Shown: positions 1 through 6,569 of the stretch, piece by piece
Layout: each line of letters starts with the position of its first letter
Position numbering within the stretch: the stretch's first letter is position 1
From: DHVE2 group archaeon
GTDB lineage: Archaea; Thermoplasmatota; Thermoplasmata; Thermoplasmatales; Aciduliprofundaceae
Assembly: GCA_015522935.1 (NCBI GenBank)
Contig: WALH01000006.1
Span: 1 to 18,090, forward strand
Direction: 5' to 3'
Length of the DNA: 18,090 nucleotides
Notes under the pieces: model-generated
The model's database searches: none
What the model saw: only the letters and a program-made list of their open reading frames with translations
Told to the model about the DNA's origin: nothing
Position numbers and translations under genes: made by a program

Positions 1-445
1 CCCAGATTCCCGCATCGTATCCAGGATACGGTACTCGGGATACCAAACCTCGTGGCCACCAGACTTACCCCTACGGGGCTTTCACCCTCTACGGCGCTCC
101 ATTCCAGGAGACTTCGGGTTTGCCTGGGAGGCGTTGGGTCAGGTCCCGCAACTCCACATCCCTTTCGGGTTCCCCCAAAAGGTTCGGTTTGCTCTGATCC
201 GCTTTTCCTCGCCGGTACTCACGGAATCCCTATTGGTTTCTTCTCCTCCGGGTACTAAGATGTTTCAATTCCCCGGGTTCCCCCTCCCATAAGGGAGTGG
301 CTGCCGTAACAGCCAGGAGGTCCCATTCGGAGATCCACGGATCTTGGGCTCCGTACGCCTCCCCGTGGCGTATCGCCGCTGGGCACGTCCTTCTTCGGCA
401 CCCGAGCCAAGCCATTCCCCGGACGGCTTATGGTGCTACCTTCCA
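1..445 (-). rRNA. 23S ribosomal RNA, 5' part (runs off the left edge)
   Basis: The reverse complement reads as the 5' domain of archaeal large-subunit rRNA. Recognisable conserved stretches are GAAGAAGGACGTG, CTCCGAATGGG, GGAATTGAAACATCTTAGTA and GAGTACCGGCGAGG, in the right order. The mature 5' end is placed near 445 by comparing the start (AAGGTAGCACC...) with remembered archaeal 23S starts; it could be off by several bases. The 3' part lies beyond the window. The gene is G+C-rich compared with its surroundings, as expected for a thermophile's rRNA. Upstream, on the same strand, there is no 16S rRNA and no tRNA-Ala spacer tRNA: the next thing is a promoter and then the divergent L21e gene. 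The 23S therefore appears to be transcribed alone. Confidence 0.95.
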
Positions 446-543
446 GTCCATTATGCCGGAACGCGTATGATCAGCCTCATCGATCCTGAGATCTAAGCTC
501 TTCCCCGATAACCTCGTCATCGGGTGCATGAGATTGAGAAGTG
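446..543 (-). other. 5' leader of the pre-23S transcript with a hairpin
   Basis: This is the stretch between the predicted transcription start (about 543) and the mature 23S 5' end. Positions 504-512 and 516-524 pair over 9 bp (one G-U) around a 3-base loop, giving a strong hairpin close to the transcript start. In archaea the bases flanking 23S normally pair with 3' flanking sequence to form a processing stem cut at a bulge-helix-bulge. The partner strand is outside the window, so I cannot show that stem. The leader limits are estimates. Confidence 0.5.
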
Positions 544-564
544 CAAAAGGTGTTATACCAAAGT

Positions 565-574
565 GATATTTAAG
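565..574 (-). promoter_or_regulatory. TATA box of the 23S rRNA gene
   Basis: Minus-strand CTTAAATATC lies about 25 bases before the expected start of the pre-23S leader. Exactly the same decamer sits before both tRNA genes in this window (7719-7728 and 9899-9908), which supports it as a stable-RNA promoter. Confidence 0.6.
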
Positions 575-641
575 GGTAACGATTCACAAAAAATTTGATA
601 TTTTGAGAAGCACTATTAATTTATCACTTTTGTAAAGAAAA

Positions 642-649
642 CTATATAT
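642..649 (+). promoter_or_regulatory. TATA box of the L21e-rpoF operon
   Basis: CTATATAT is preceded by an A-rich BRE-like stretch (AAAGAAAA). It predicts a start near 668-672 and hence a short leader of about 20 bases carrying the L21e Shine-Dalgarno. It is back to back with the 23S promoter, about 70 bases away. Confidence 0.55.
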
Positions 650-689
650 GGTAAATCTTTTTATACCATCGCAACTGAAGGTGATTACT

Positions 690-980
690 ATGAAAATGTC
701 GCATGGTCCCCGCGCAAGGTCGCGAAAAAAAATGAGAAAAAATGTGAGAGAGAGGGGACTCCCTCCAATAAGGAGATATCTTGCTCAATTCAATATTGGT
801 GAGAGAGCAGCGGTTGATATTGATCCCTCCGTGCATGAAGGTTTCCCTCATCATCGATTTCAGGGGAGAACAGGCATGATTGTGGGCAGGCAGGGTAGGT
901 GCTACAAATTGATGATAAAAGATGGGGGATTGAAGAAGATACTGATCGTTCATCCTGTGCATCTTAAGAGGGTGCAGTAA
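690..980 (+). CDS. rpl21e: 50S ribosomal protein L21e
   Basis: Ribosomal protein eL21 of the large subunit, about 96 residues, the normal size for archaea. The basic N-terminus (MSHGPRARSRKKMRKN) and the later segments DIDPSVHEGFPHHRFQGRTG and GRCYKLMI are characteristic: this is the SH3-like fold with the conserved HxRFQGRTG region. The reading frame is open from 648, but I chose ATG 690 because GAAGGTGAT (677-685) is a strong Shine-Dalgarno 4 bases before it; ATG 696 is a possible alternative two codons on. It is the first gene of an operon. Its TAA stop is followed with no gap by the rpoF ATG, so the two are probably translationally coupled. L21e followed by rpoF and DUF655 is a familiar archaeal gene order. 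Confidence 0.93.
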   Translation: MKMSHGPRARSRKKMRKNVRERGLPPIRRYLAQFNIGERAAVDIDPSVHEGFPHHRFQGRTGMIVGRQGRCYKLMIKDGGLKKILIVHPVHLKRVQ

Positions 981-1292
981 ATGAAATATGTGACTTTGGC
1001 AGAGGTAAAGGAAATCCTTACGGAAGAAGGTAAAAAGAGGGAGTTGAATGTTTATCAGAAAGCTGCCCTGATGCACGCAGAAGGTTTTGCAAAACTAAAA
1101 GCAGATGAGGCTAAAAAGTTAGTCAAGGAACTGATGGAATTAGACTTTATGGATGAAAAGCACGCGGTGAAAATTGCAGATATTTTGCCAATTCATCCTG
1201 ATCAGGTGCGCACAATCTATACAAAGGAGAAAATCGTTCTTCCGCCGGAAGATATAAAGAAAATTTTAGACATTGTGGCCAAGTATCTATGA
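981..1292 (+). CDS. rpoF: DNA-directed RNA polymerase subunit F (Rpo4)
   Basis: Rpo4/RpoF, the archaeal counterpart of eukaryotic Rpb4. It pairs with Rpo7 (RpoE) to form the stalk of RNA polymerase, which binds emerging RNA and aids open-complex formation. The 103-residue protein has the expected all-helical layout: an N-terminal strand and helix (MKYVTLAEVKEIL), then a C-terminal HRDC-like helical part containing KIADILPIHPDQVRTIYTKE and LPPEDIKKILDIV, hallmarks of the family. The ATG directly abuts the L21e stop. GAGGGTG just upstream, inside the L21e end, can serve as Shine-Dalgarno. Expression with a ribosomal protein fits coordinated synthesis of the transcription and translation machinery. 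Confidence 0.93.
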   Translation: MKYVTLAEVKEILTEEGKKRELNVYQKAALMHAEGFAKLKADEAKKLVKELMELDFMDEKHAVKIADILPIHPDQVRTIYTKEKIVLPPEDIKKILDIVAKYL

Positions 1293-1299
1293 AGGGGGC

Positions 1300-1854
1300 G
1301 TGAAATTGGAGGATTATGCTTATATTCTGGATTATTTACCACATGGAAGACCCGATGAAAAAAGTTTTAGGAGAACTCCTATCGCAATTGCAGTAGGGGA
1401 GAGTGAATTCAAACTTTTCGAATTGATACCCAAGCCGGATGTGAGCCTAATTATCGGGGAGAGGGTTTACATAGGCAAGGATAAGGATAAGAGAAGCAAA
1501 ATTCTCCATGTTAAAAGGAGAATAGCATTTAACGAGTTAACCCACGCTGCTCAGGCTGAGCTTCCATATGTGTTAGAGGATATAATAAAAAAGCGTGAGG
1601 AGGATTTTGTGAAATTCTTCAACAATGCGCATCCAATAACCACGAGATTGCACATGTTAGAACTCCTTCCTGGAATAGGAAAGAAAACAATGTGGGCAAT
1701 TTTAGAGGAGAGGAAGAAGGGAGCATTCCAGAGTTTTGAAGATTTGAAGAATCGGGTTAAGTTGCCACATCACCCGGAAAAACTCATAGCAAATCGTATC
1801 CTTTACGAGTTGCAGCATCGATACGAGAAATACAAGATTTTCGTGGCGAGGTAG
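1300..1854 (+). CDS. DUF655 family protein (nucleic-acid binding, helix-hairpin-helix)
   Basis: About 184 residues. The N-terminal half (EDYAYILDYLPHGRP, then GESEFKLFELIPKPD and LIIGERVYIGKD) matches DUF655, a family conserved across archaea and usually encoded after rpoF; it looks like an OB/S1-like beta domain. The C-terminal half contains a helix-hairpin-helix around LELLPGIGKKTMWAILEERKK, a non-specific nucleic-acid binding motif. The exact function is not known to me; its neighbours suggest a role in rRNA or tRNA metabolism. Start choice: GTG 1300 gives MKLEDYAYIL. TTG 1306 has better spacing from the G-rich Shine-Dalgarno at 1293-1298, and the frame is open back to a TTG at 1273 that overlaps rpoF. 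In many archaea ksgA follows this gene; here a nucleotidyltransferase does. Confidence 0.85.
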   Translation: MKLEDYAYILDYLPHGRPDEKSFRRTPIAIAVGESEFKLFELIPKPDVSLIIGERVYIGKDKDKRSKILHVKRRIAFNELTHAAQAELPYVLEDIIKKREEDFVKFFNNAHPITTRLHMLELLPGIGKKTMWAILEERKKGAFQSFEDLKNRVKLPHHPEKLIANRILYELQHRYEKYKIFVAR

Positions 1855-1859
1855 TGAAA

Positions 1860-2480
1860 ATGAATATAAAAATAAAATTAGGTGGCTATCAATATACATT
1901 CAGTAAAGAAAAAAATGAACTGGATACTCTCCTTCTTAAATTCACGGATTCTATTCAAAAAATCGGGATTAAATATGTGGTTGTTTCTGGATATGTGGCC
2001 ATATTATTCGGAAGAAGCAGGCTTTCTGAAGATATCGATATACTTGTGGGAAAGGCGGATTACGGAAAATTTTTGAAACTGTGGAATTTGCTTATGGATG
2101 ATTTTTGGTGCATAATTACAGGAAATCCTGAAGAGGCATATCAAATTTACCTAAATTCCTATTTACCCCTGCGATTTGCACTGAAAAATCATATTATTCC
2201 GAATATCGAAATCAAATTTCCCAAAACGGAACTGGAAAGATGGGTAATTGAAGATACCGTACAAGTTCAGATTGATAATAAATTTATAAACATATCAAAT
2301 ATGGAGATGCAAATAGCCTTCAAACTGTATTTGGGAAGTGAGAAGGATATAGAAGATGCAAAATATCTCTACGAACTTTTTAAAGAGAGTTTGCAATATG
2401 AAATATTTGAAAAATTAATAAGAATGTTAAATGTGGAAGATGCGGCAAGGAGGTATCTTGGATGGAAATTCCCGAGGTAG
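1860..2480 (+). CDS. Nucleotidyltransferase-fold protein (AbiEii/MNT-like), putative toxin-type
   Basis: About 206 residues. The N-terminal half has a pol-beta-type nucleotidyltransferase core: VVVSGYVAILFG (residues 40-51), followed by SEDIDILV with D58 and D60 as metal ligands. E117 in NIEIKF is the probable third acidic residue. The C-terminal part has MQIAFKLYLGSEKDIEDA, the Lys plus K-D-x-x-D-A pattern typical of AbiEii-like nucleotidyltransferases, which include toxins that modify RNA or tRNA. The usual G-G/S after the first strand is G-Y here (G44-Y45), so activity is not assured. ATG 1860 is chosen over GTG 1854 because GAGGT (1848-1852) lies 7 bases upstream. The gene almost touches DUF655 and overlaps the next small gene, so it is co-transcribed with ribosomal and RNA polymerase genes. 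It appears more A+T-rich than the genes before it, consistent with later arrival. Confidence 0.75.
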   Translation: MNIKIKLGGYQYTFSKEKNELDTLLLKFTDSIQKIGIKYVVVSGYVAILFGRSRLSEDIDILVGKADYGKFLKLWNLLMDDFWCIITGNPEEAYQIYLNSYLPLRFALKNHIIPNIEIKFPKTELERWVIEDTVQVQIDNKFINISNMEMQIAFKLYLGSEKDIEDAKYLYELFKESLQYEIFEKLIRMLNVEDAARRYLGWKFPR

Positions 2481-2602
2481 ATCTTAAGGAAATGGAGGAA
2501 CTGAAAAAAAAGAACTTTGAGGAGAGGTTAAAATTCATAGAACTCTATGTCAAATGGGTTAAGGAGCATAAGATAAAAATCGAGAAAATCGATGATGTTT
2601 AG
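2462..2602 (+). CDS. Small helical protein paired with the nucleotidyltransferase (46 aa), putative partner or antitoxin
   Basis: A 46-codon reading frame starts with ATG 2462 and ends at TAG 2600-2602. AAGGAGGT (2447-2454), a near-perfect Shine-Dalgarno, lies 7 bases upstream inside the nucleotidyltransferase gene, and the two genes overlap by 19 bases. This is good evidence that it is real despite its size. The protein is highly charged and mostly helical, with a central segment NFEERLKFIELYVKWVKEHK that would form an amphipathic helix; there is no membrane segment and no HEPN RxxxxxH motif. I do not recognise the family with certainty. Translational coupling to an AbiEii-like nucleotidyltransferase suggests a partner or antitoxin. 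That is inference from context. Confidence 0.6.
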   Translation: MEIPEVDLKEMEELKKKNFEERLKFIELYVKWVKEHKIKIEKIDDV

Positions 2603-2620
2603 GTGGGAAAATTAAACAGG

Positions 2621-2701
2621 ATGATTTTAGTGGTGTTGATTGTAAAAAGAGAAAAGAAAACAGTAAATCCGCCTCAGCAACCACAACAACCACCTAAATA
2701 A
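2621..2701 (+). CDS. Possible 26-residue peptide with hydrophobic start and Pro/Gln-rich tail (doubtful)
   Basis: ATG 2621 opens 26 codons: a hydrophobic start (MILVVLIV), a basic stretch (KREKK), then a Pro/Gln-rich end (NPPQQPQQPPK). AGGTGG (2601-2606) is the only Shine-Dalgarno candidate and sits 14 bases away, too far to be convincing. It could be a micro-peptide with a membrane-inserting end, a remnant of a longer gene, or chance. The rest of the gap 2603-2789 holds a T-rich stretch (terminator candidate) and the cysS promoter. Confidence 0.2.
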   Translation: MILVVLIVKREKKTVNPPQQPQQPPK

Positions 2702-2702
2702 T

Positions 2703-2721
2703 TAATTTTATTTTTTCTTAA
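2703..2721 (+). terminator. T-rich terminator candidate of the L21e operon
   Basis: A run of T-rich sequence (TTTTATTTTTTCTTAATT) follows the last reading frame of the operon and precedes the cysS promoter. Archaeal termination relies on U-rich tracts, with FttA assistance. There is no strong hairpin. Confidence 0.4.
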
Positions 2722-2760
2722 TTAGAAATTTTAATTTGAAATACTGATTGCGAAAATTAT

Positions 2761-2770
2761 TTTTTTATAT
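2761..2770 (+). promoter_or_regulatory. TATA box of cysS (leaderless start)
   Basis: TTTTTTATAT is preceded by CGAAAATTA as a BRE-like element. The centre is about 24 bases before ATG 2790, so transcription should start at or next to the start codon. There is no Shine-Dalgarno between them. Confidence 0.6.
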
Positions 2771-2789
2771 CCAACCGACATGCAAGTCT

Positions 2790-4139
2790 ATGAAGATTTA
2801 CGATACACTTCGCGGTGAGAAGGTGGATTTCAAGCCCGTGCATGAGGGACGTGTGGGCATATATGTGTGCGGTCCTACAACATATGATTATGCACATGTG
2901 GGGCATGCAAGAGTTGCAATTATGTTTGATATTTTTCGCCGTTTTCTTGAATATACCGGATACGATGTTGTGTATGTTTCAAACATAACGGATATCGATG
3001 ACAAGATAATCAACAAGGCTAAGGAGAGAGGCGAAGAACCGATAAAAATGGCGCATCGATACGCAGAGGAATATATGAAAGATATGAAGAGCTTAAGAGT
3101 CAGAGAGCCAAACATAGTACCAAGAGCAACGAGGCACATAGATGAAATCATAAAATTAGTTCAGACACTTGTTGAGAAGGGCTACGCATACCAAAGCGGG
3201 GGAGATGTCTATTTCTCCGTTAGCAAATTCAAAGATTATGGAAAATTATCACACAGAAGTATCGAGGAGATGATTGCGGGGGCAAGGGTGGAAGTGAGCG
3301 ATAAGAAAAGAGAGCCTCTGGATTTTGCACTTTGGAAGGCAGCCAAGCCCGGAGAGCCTTCTTGGCCAAGTCCATGGGGTTCTGGGCGTCCAGGCTGGCA
3401 TATTGAATGCTCGGCGATGAGCATGAATTATTTAGGCTCAACGATAGATATCCACGGTGGAGGAGCGGATTTAATTTTTCCACATCATGAGAATGAGATT
3501 GCACAGAGCGAAGCCGCAACGGGAAAGGTCTTCGCCAATTACTGGATGCATGTGGGCCTGGTGAGATTCGAAAAGGAGAAGATGAGCAAATCCTTGGGCA
3601 ACGTTTTTTACGTTCGTGAACTCCTGAAAAAGTACAGGCCTGAGGTGATAAGGATAATGTTCATCAACTCTCACTACCGCAAGCCCTTCGATTTTAGCCT
3701 CAAGAATTTGGAGGATTCAAAGATAATTCTCGAAAAGATTTGGAGCGCTTATACCGATTTTAAGAAAGGAAAAAAATGTAATTATTGTGATCTATGCCAT
3801 GAATACGAGGAAAAAATTATCTCGGCGCTCAAGGATGATTTCAACACTCGGAAAGCGATGATGCATTACCTTCAATTCATTTCCGAGGCGAGGGAAAAGA
3901 ATTTAGGCGTGTGTGCTGCGGAATTCATGGAAAAGATGGATAACATACTTGATATTTTGCCAAAAGAGTTCGGAAAAAGTATGGAGAACGAGCTTATAGA
4001 TCTGATAGTTGAGATAAGAAATAAACTCAGAAAAGAGAGAAAATACGATTTATCTGACTGGATTCGCAACTCCCTCGCCAAAATGGGAATAAAGGTAGAG
4101 GATGAGGCGCAGAGAACCAAATGGATTCGAATAAGATGA
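2790..4139 (+). CDS. cysS: Cysteinyl-tRNA synthetase
   Basis: Class I aminoacyl-tRNA synthetase charging tRNA-Cys with cysteine and ATP in the cytoplasm; 449 residues, close to the bacterial length of about 460. Visible signatures: KIYDTLRGEKVDF start, C27 in CGPTTYDYAHVGHARV (HIGH motif as HVGH, 36-39), C207 in WHIECSAMS and the HGGGADLIFPHHENE segment, which together with C27 supply the active-site zinc ligands, and KMSKS at 264-268. The frame is open from 2748, but ATG 2790 gives the family N-terminus and sits right behind a TATA box, so the mRNA looks leaderless. The stop is directly adjacent to the stop of the convergent MFS gene. Oddity: the C-terminal helical region carries an extra cysteine cluster, C330-x2-C333-x2-C336-H337. 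Presence of CysRS implies direct charging rather than sole reliance on the SepRS/SepCysS route. Confidence 0.96.
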   Translation: MKIYDTLRGEKVDFKPVHEGRVGIYVCGPTTYDYAHVGHARVAIMFDIFRRFLEYTGYDVVYVSNITDIDDKIINKAKERGEEPIKMAHRYAEEYMKDMKSLRVREPNIVPRATRHIDEIIKLVQTLVEKGYAYQSGGDVYFSVSKFKDYGKLSHRSIEEMIAGARVEVSDKKREPLDFALWKAAKPGEPSWPSPWGSGRPGWHIECSAMSMNYLGSTIDIHGGGADLIFPHHENEIAQSEAATGKVFANYWMHVGLVRFEKEKMSKSLGNVFYVRELLKKYRPEVIRIMFINSHYRKPFDFSLKNLEDSKIILEKIWSAYTDFKKGKKCNYCDLCHEYEEKIISALKDDFNTRKAMMHYLQFISEAREKNLGVCAAEFMEKMDNILDILPKEFGKSMENELIDLIVEIRNKLRKERKYDLSDWIRNSLAKMGIKVEDEAQRTKWIRIR

Positions 4140-5318
4140 TTATTTTTTCCTCATAACTAAGAAATATGCTGTGATGAATGCAAGAATCATCAATATAGAT
4201 GCTGTTAAAAATAGAATTCTGTGATCATAGGAATAAATGTAGCCGCTTACCATACTTCCTATCATAGCTGATATGTATGAGAGAAAGAGATAAACACCTG
4301 TGAACCTGCCCCTGTTTTTCTCGCTCACCAAATCAGCTATAAGACCACTGTGCGAAGGCTGGAGCATTGCCACGGCTAATCCTCCAAGCAAAGCAAAGGA
4401 GAAAAGAAATACTATTCCGGGAAGGGAGTAGGTTAAATAAGCTATGGAATAAATTATTAAACTGACCGCAAAAATAACTTCCTTTCCATGCAAATCAGCA
4501 TGCTTTCCAATGGGAATCGAAGCCAAGGTTGCCATAATCATCCAGAGCGACATGGCGATGCCAAATATCAGCCCGTTGGTATAGGTATACGCGTACTTCA
4601 CAATGAAATAATCCACCAGCCCGCCAGCAAAGGAGGAAATTATGGCCACATAAACCAATCCCTTGGCACGGGAATCAATGTTTTTCAGGGATCTGATACT
4701 CTCAAAGAAGGTCAATCTCTCCTCTTTTTTCTTCAATGTCTCCTTCAGGGAAATTCTTAAAATTGCCGCAATCAGAGACAGAAAGAAGACTATGAGATAT
4801 GCGAGACGCATACCGGGAACAATACCGTAAGTATAGGCAAAATAGCCGCCCACCGCAGGTGCCACTAATGCGGGAAGCAACGGAAGACTCATTATTGCAA
4901 ACCCCTCGGAACGATGCTCCTCTGGAAGAGAATCCATAATTATGGAGAAAAGAGCAGGTTGATAGAGAAGAGCGAGATTTTCTATTATTAGAGCAATCAC
5001 TATGTACTGCCAGGAAGGTGCAAAGGCAAATATAAGCATTGAAGAAGCCATCACAAATGTGAAAATCACGATTACTCTCTTTCTTCCAAATGTATCTGCA
5101 ATGTACCCTCCTGGAATTTGCAGGAGTGCTAACATTGCAAATGCAATTGAGCCCATATACCCTAAGATTACATCCGAGGCGCCTAAAGCTGAGAAATACA
5201 CTCCCTGGAAATCGGAGACCATATAACTTCCAAAATCCAGAAAAAGCCAGCTTATAAACAGCACAAGGATGTTACCACGTAAAATAACTTTCCAATCTTC
5301 AAATGATCCCTTTAGCAC
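4140..5318 (-). CDS. MFS transporter
   Basis: Major facilitator superfamily membrane transporter, about 392 residues with roughly 12 hydrophobic segments. The loop between helices 2 and 3 carries the MFS motif A as GGYIADTFGRKRV. A second, degenerate copy appears at the equivalent position of the second half (PIGKHADLHGKEV), typical of the 6+6 repeat. The substrate cannot be told from sequence; helix 5 has a Pro/Gly-rich stretch (LVAPAVGGYFAYTYG), often seen in drug-efflux-type MFS. An ATG at 5387 is in frame, but GTG 5318 is better: a TATA box (5341-5350) lies about 26 bases before it and the upstream codons look unlike an MFS N-terminus, so the transcript is probably leaderless. It diverges from another MFS gene and its stop abuts that of cysS. 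Confidence 0.88.
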   Translation of the reverse strand: MLKGSFEDWKVILRGNILVLFISWLFLDFGSYMVSDFQGVYFSALGASDVILGYMGSIAFAMLALLQIPGGYIADTFGRKRVIVIFTFVMASSMLIFAFAPSWQYIVIALIIENLALLYQPALFSIIMDSLPEEHRSEGFAIMSLPLLPALVAPAVGGYFAYTYGIVPGMRLAYLIVFFLSLIAAILRISLKETLKKKEERLTFFESIRSLKNIDSRAKGLVYVAIISSFAGGLVDYFIVKYAYTYTNGLIFGIAMSLWMIMATLASIPIGKHADLHGKEVIFAVSLIIYSIAYLTYSLPGIVFLFSFALLGGLAVAMLQPSHSGLIADLVSEKNRGRFTGVYLFLSYISAMIGSMVSGYIYSYDHRILFLTASILMILAFITAYFLVMRKK

Positions 5319-5340
5319 AGCATATCTTAATGATGTATGC

Positions 5341-5350
5341 GTATAAATAG
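5341..5350 (-). promoter_or_regulatory. TATA box of the leftward MFS gene
   Basis: Minus-strand CTATTTATAC is centred about 26 bases before GTG 5318. This supports that start and a leaderless mRNA. Confidence 0.55.
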
Positions 5351-5385
5351 ATGGCGATAAAAGATTTATGTTTGTATGGGGAAGC

Positions 5386-5396
5386 AATTAAATATA
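5386..5396 (+). promoter_or_regulatory. TATA box of the rightward MFS gene
   Basis: AATTAAATATA is centred about 24 bases before GTG 5416. Together with the opposing TATA box at 5341-5350 it makes a compact divergent promoter in a 97-base gap. Confidence 0.55.
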
Positions 5397-5415
5397 CCCC
5401 CATCTTTTTCCACTT

Positions 5416-6513
5416 GTGAATAGGGAAGCCATAAAGATATACGGAATACAAACTCTGACGTATTCGGCCATAATGCTTTCTATAACCTATATTCCGAGAA
5501 TTGCAGAAGATTTTCATGCAAACTGGTTTGAAATATCGCTTGTTGTTGGTTCATATAACTTGGCCTATTTTTTCTCGTCTATGATCTTCGGTAGACTCGC
5601 AGATATTCATGGAAGGAAGAGATTTATAACAACAGGTTTTATTTTTGCTACTTTTACTTTTTTTATTCAGTATCTTTCCAACGATTACCTTTCCCTCCTC
5701 TTATTTCGGACACTGGCAGGATTCACCGTTGGCATATTTCCAGCAGCCATAATTTCCCTCGCCCATGATTTAAAATTCAAAATGGGAAAACTCTCCGCAT
5801 GGGGCGCTTTGGGGTGGGCGATAGGCTCGTATTTAGCGGGGTTAATCGCCGTACTCTGGAACCTCAAGACGACTTTTATCGCATCATCCATCTTTTTCCT
5901 CTTGGCATTTTTTGTATCCCTTCGGCTTAGGGACTCCGAAATAAAAATTAAATCAATTCCTCTATTCCCAGCAAATGTGCTAAAAAGAAATTATCCAGTA
6001 TATGTCTCTTATTTTTTACGTCATGTTTCAGCAACGATGATATGGACATTCTGGGTGCTCTACATCAGGAGTATTGGAGGAAATGATTTCTGGCAGGCGG
6101 CGACAATGGGCATAAACTCCACAACGCAGTTTTTTATAATGCTCTTCTACACTGATTTGGGTAAGGCGGAAAGACTGATATTCTTTGGATTGATTTTTTC
6201 ATCCCTCACCTTCCTATCCTACACGTTTATAAATAATGTGTGGTACATAATTCCTGTGCAAATTTTACTTGCCACGTCTTGGTCTTTCCTCTACGTTGGT
6301 TCTCTCAAGTTCCTCACGGAGAAAAACTTGGAGAAGGCTACAGCTACAGGTTTATTGAACTCAACAATAGCCCTATCAGCCGCTATTGGACCCTTTGTGG
6401 GTGGAGCTGTCATGCAGGCATTCAATTCTTATCAAGCACTTATGCTTTCCTCGTTCCTCATATCCTTCGCAGGCATACCTCTTTTCTTCATAAAATGCAG
6501 AGATGAAATCTGA
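5416..6513 (+). CDS. MFS transporter
   Basis: A second major facilitator superfamily protein, 365 residues, somewhat short for a 12-helix MFS but with both halves present. Motif A is clear as FGRLADIHGRKRF near residue 65, followed by a hydrophobic helix and LLLFRTLAGFTVGIFPAA, a typical helix 4-5 region. Hydrophobic segments continue to the end (ATGLLNSTIALSAAIGPFVGG is a helix 11-like segment). The GTG start at 5416 sits about 24 bases after a TATA box and lacks a Shine-Dalgarno, so it is probably leaderless. It is not a close copy of the divergent MFS neighbour (only motif A resembles it). A racemase-like gene follows after 56 bases on the same strand and has its own TATA-like sequence. 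The substrate is unknown; amino acids or peptides are a guess from that neighbour. Confidence 0.87.
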   Translation: MNREAIKIYGIQTLTYSAIMLSITYIPRIAEDFHANWFEISLVVGSYNLAYFFSSMIFGRLADIHGRKRFITTGFIFATFTFFIQYLSNDYLSLLLFRTLAGFTVGIFPAAIISLAHDLKFKMGKLSAWGALGWAIGSYLAGLIAVLWNLKTTFIASSIFFLLAFFVSLRLRDSEIKIKSIPLFPANVLKRNYPVYVSYFLRHVSATMIWTFWVLYIRSIGGNDFWQAATMGINSTTQFFIMLFYTDLGKAERLIFFGLIFSSLTFLSYTFINNVWYIIPVQILLATSWSFLYVGSLKFLTEKNLEKATATGLLNSTIALSAAIGPFVGGAVMQAFNSYQALMLSSFLISFAGIPLFFIKCRDEI

Positions 6514-6539
6514 TGATGTATGAATTTTCAATTTTAAAT

Positions 6540-6549
6540 TTCAAATATG
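6540..6549 (+). promoter_or_regulatory. TATA-like element of the first racemase gene
   Basis: TTCAAATATG lies about 25 bases before ATG 6570, within a longer A+T-rich run (6528-6549). No Shine-Dalgarno is seen before the ATG. Read-through from the MFS gene is also possible. Confidence 0.4.
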
Positions 6550-6569
6550 ATTTCACATTATGCTGGATT

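Noticed and set aside
52..415. Short frames within the 23S rRNA region
   Set aside because: They lie inside conserved rRNA sequence and are not coding.
642..1076. 144-codon minus-strand frame opposite L21e and rpoF
   Set aside because: It is antisense to two certain genes, has no recognisable product, and is rich in His, Phe and Ser as mirror frames of basic proteins often are.
2462..2602. The small partner of the nucleotidyltransferase as a HEPN protein
   Set aside because: Far too short and without the RxxxxxH motif.
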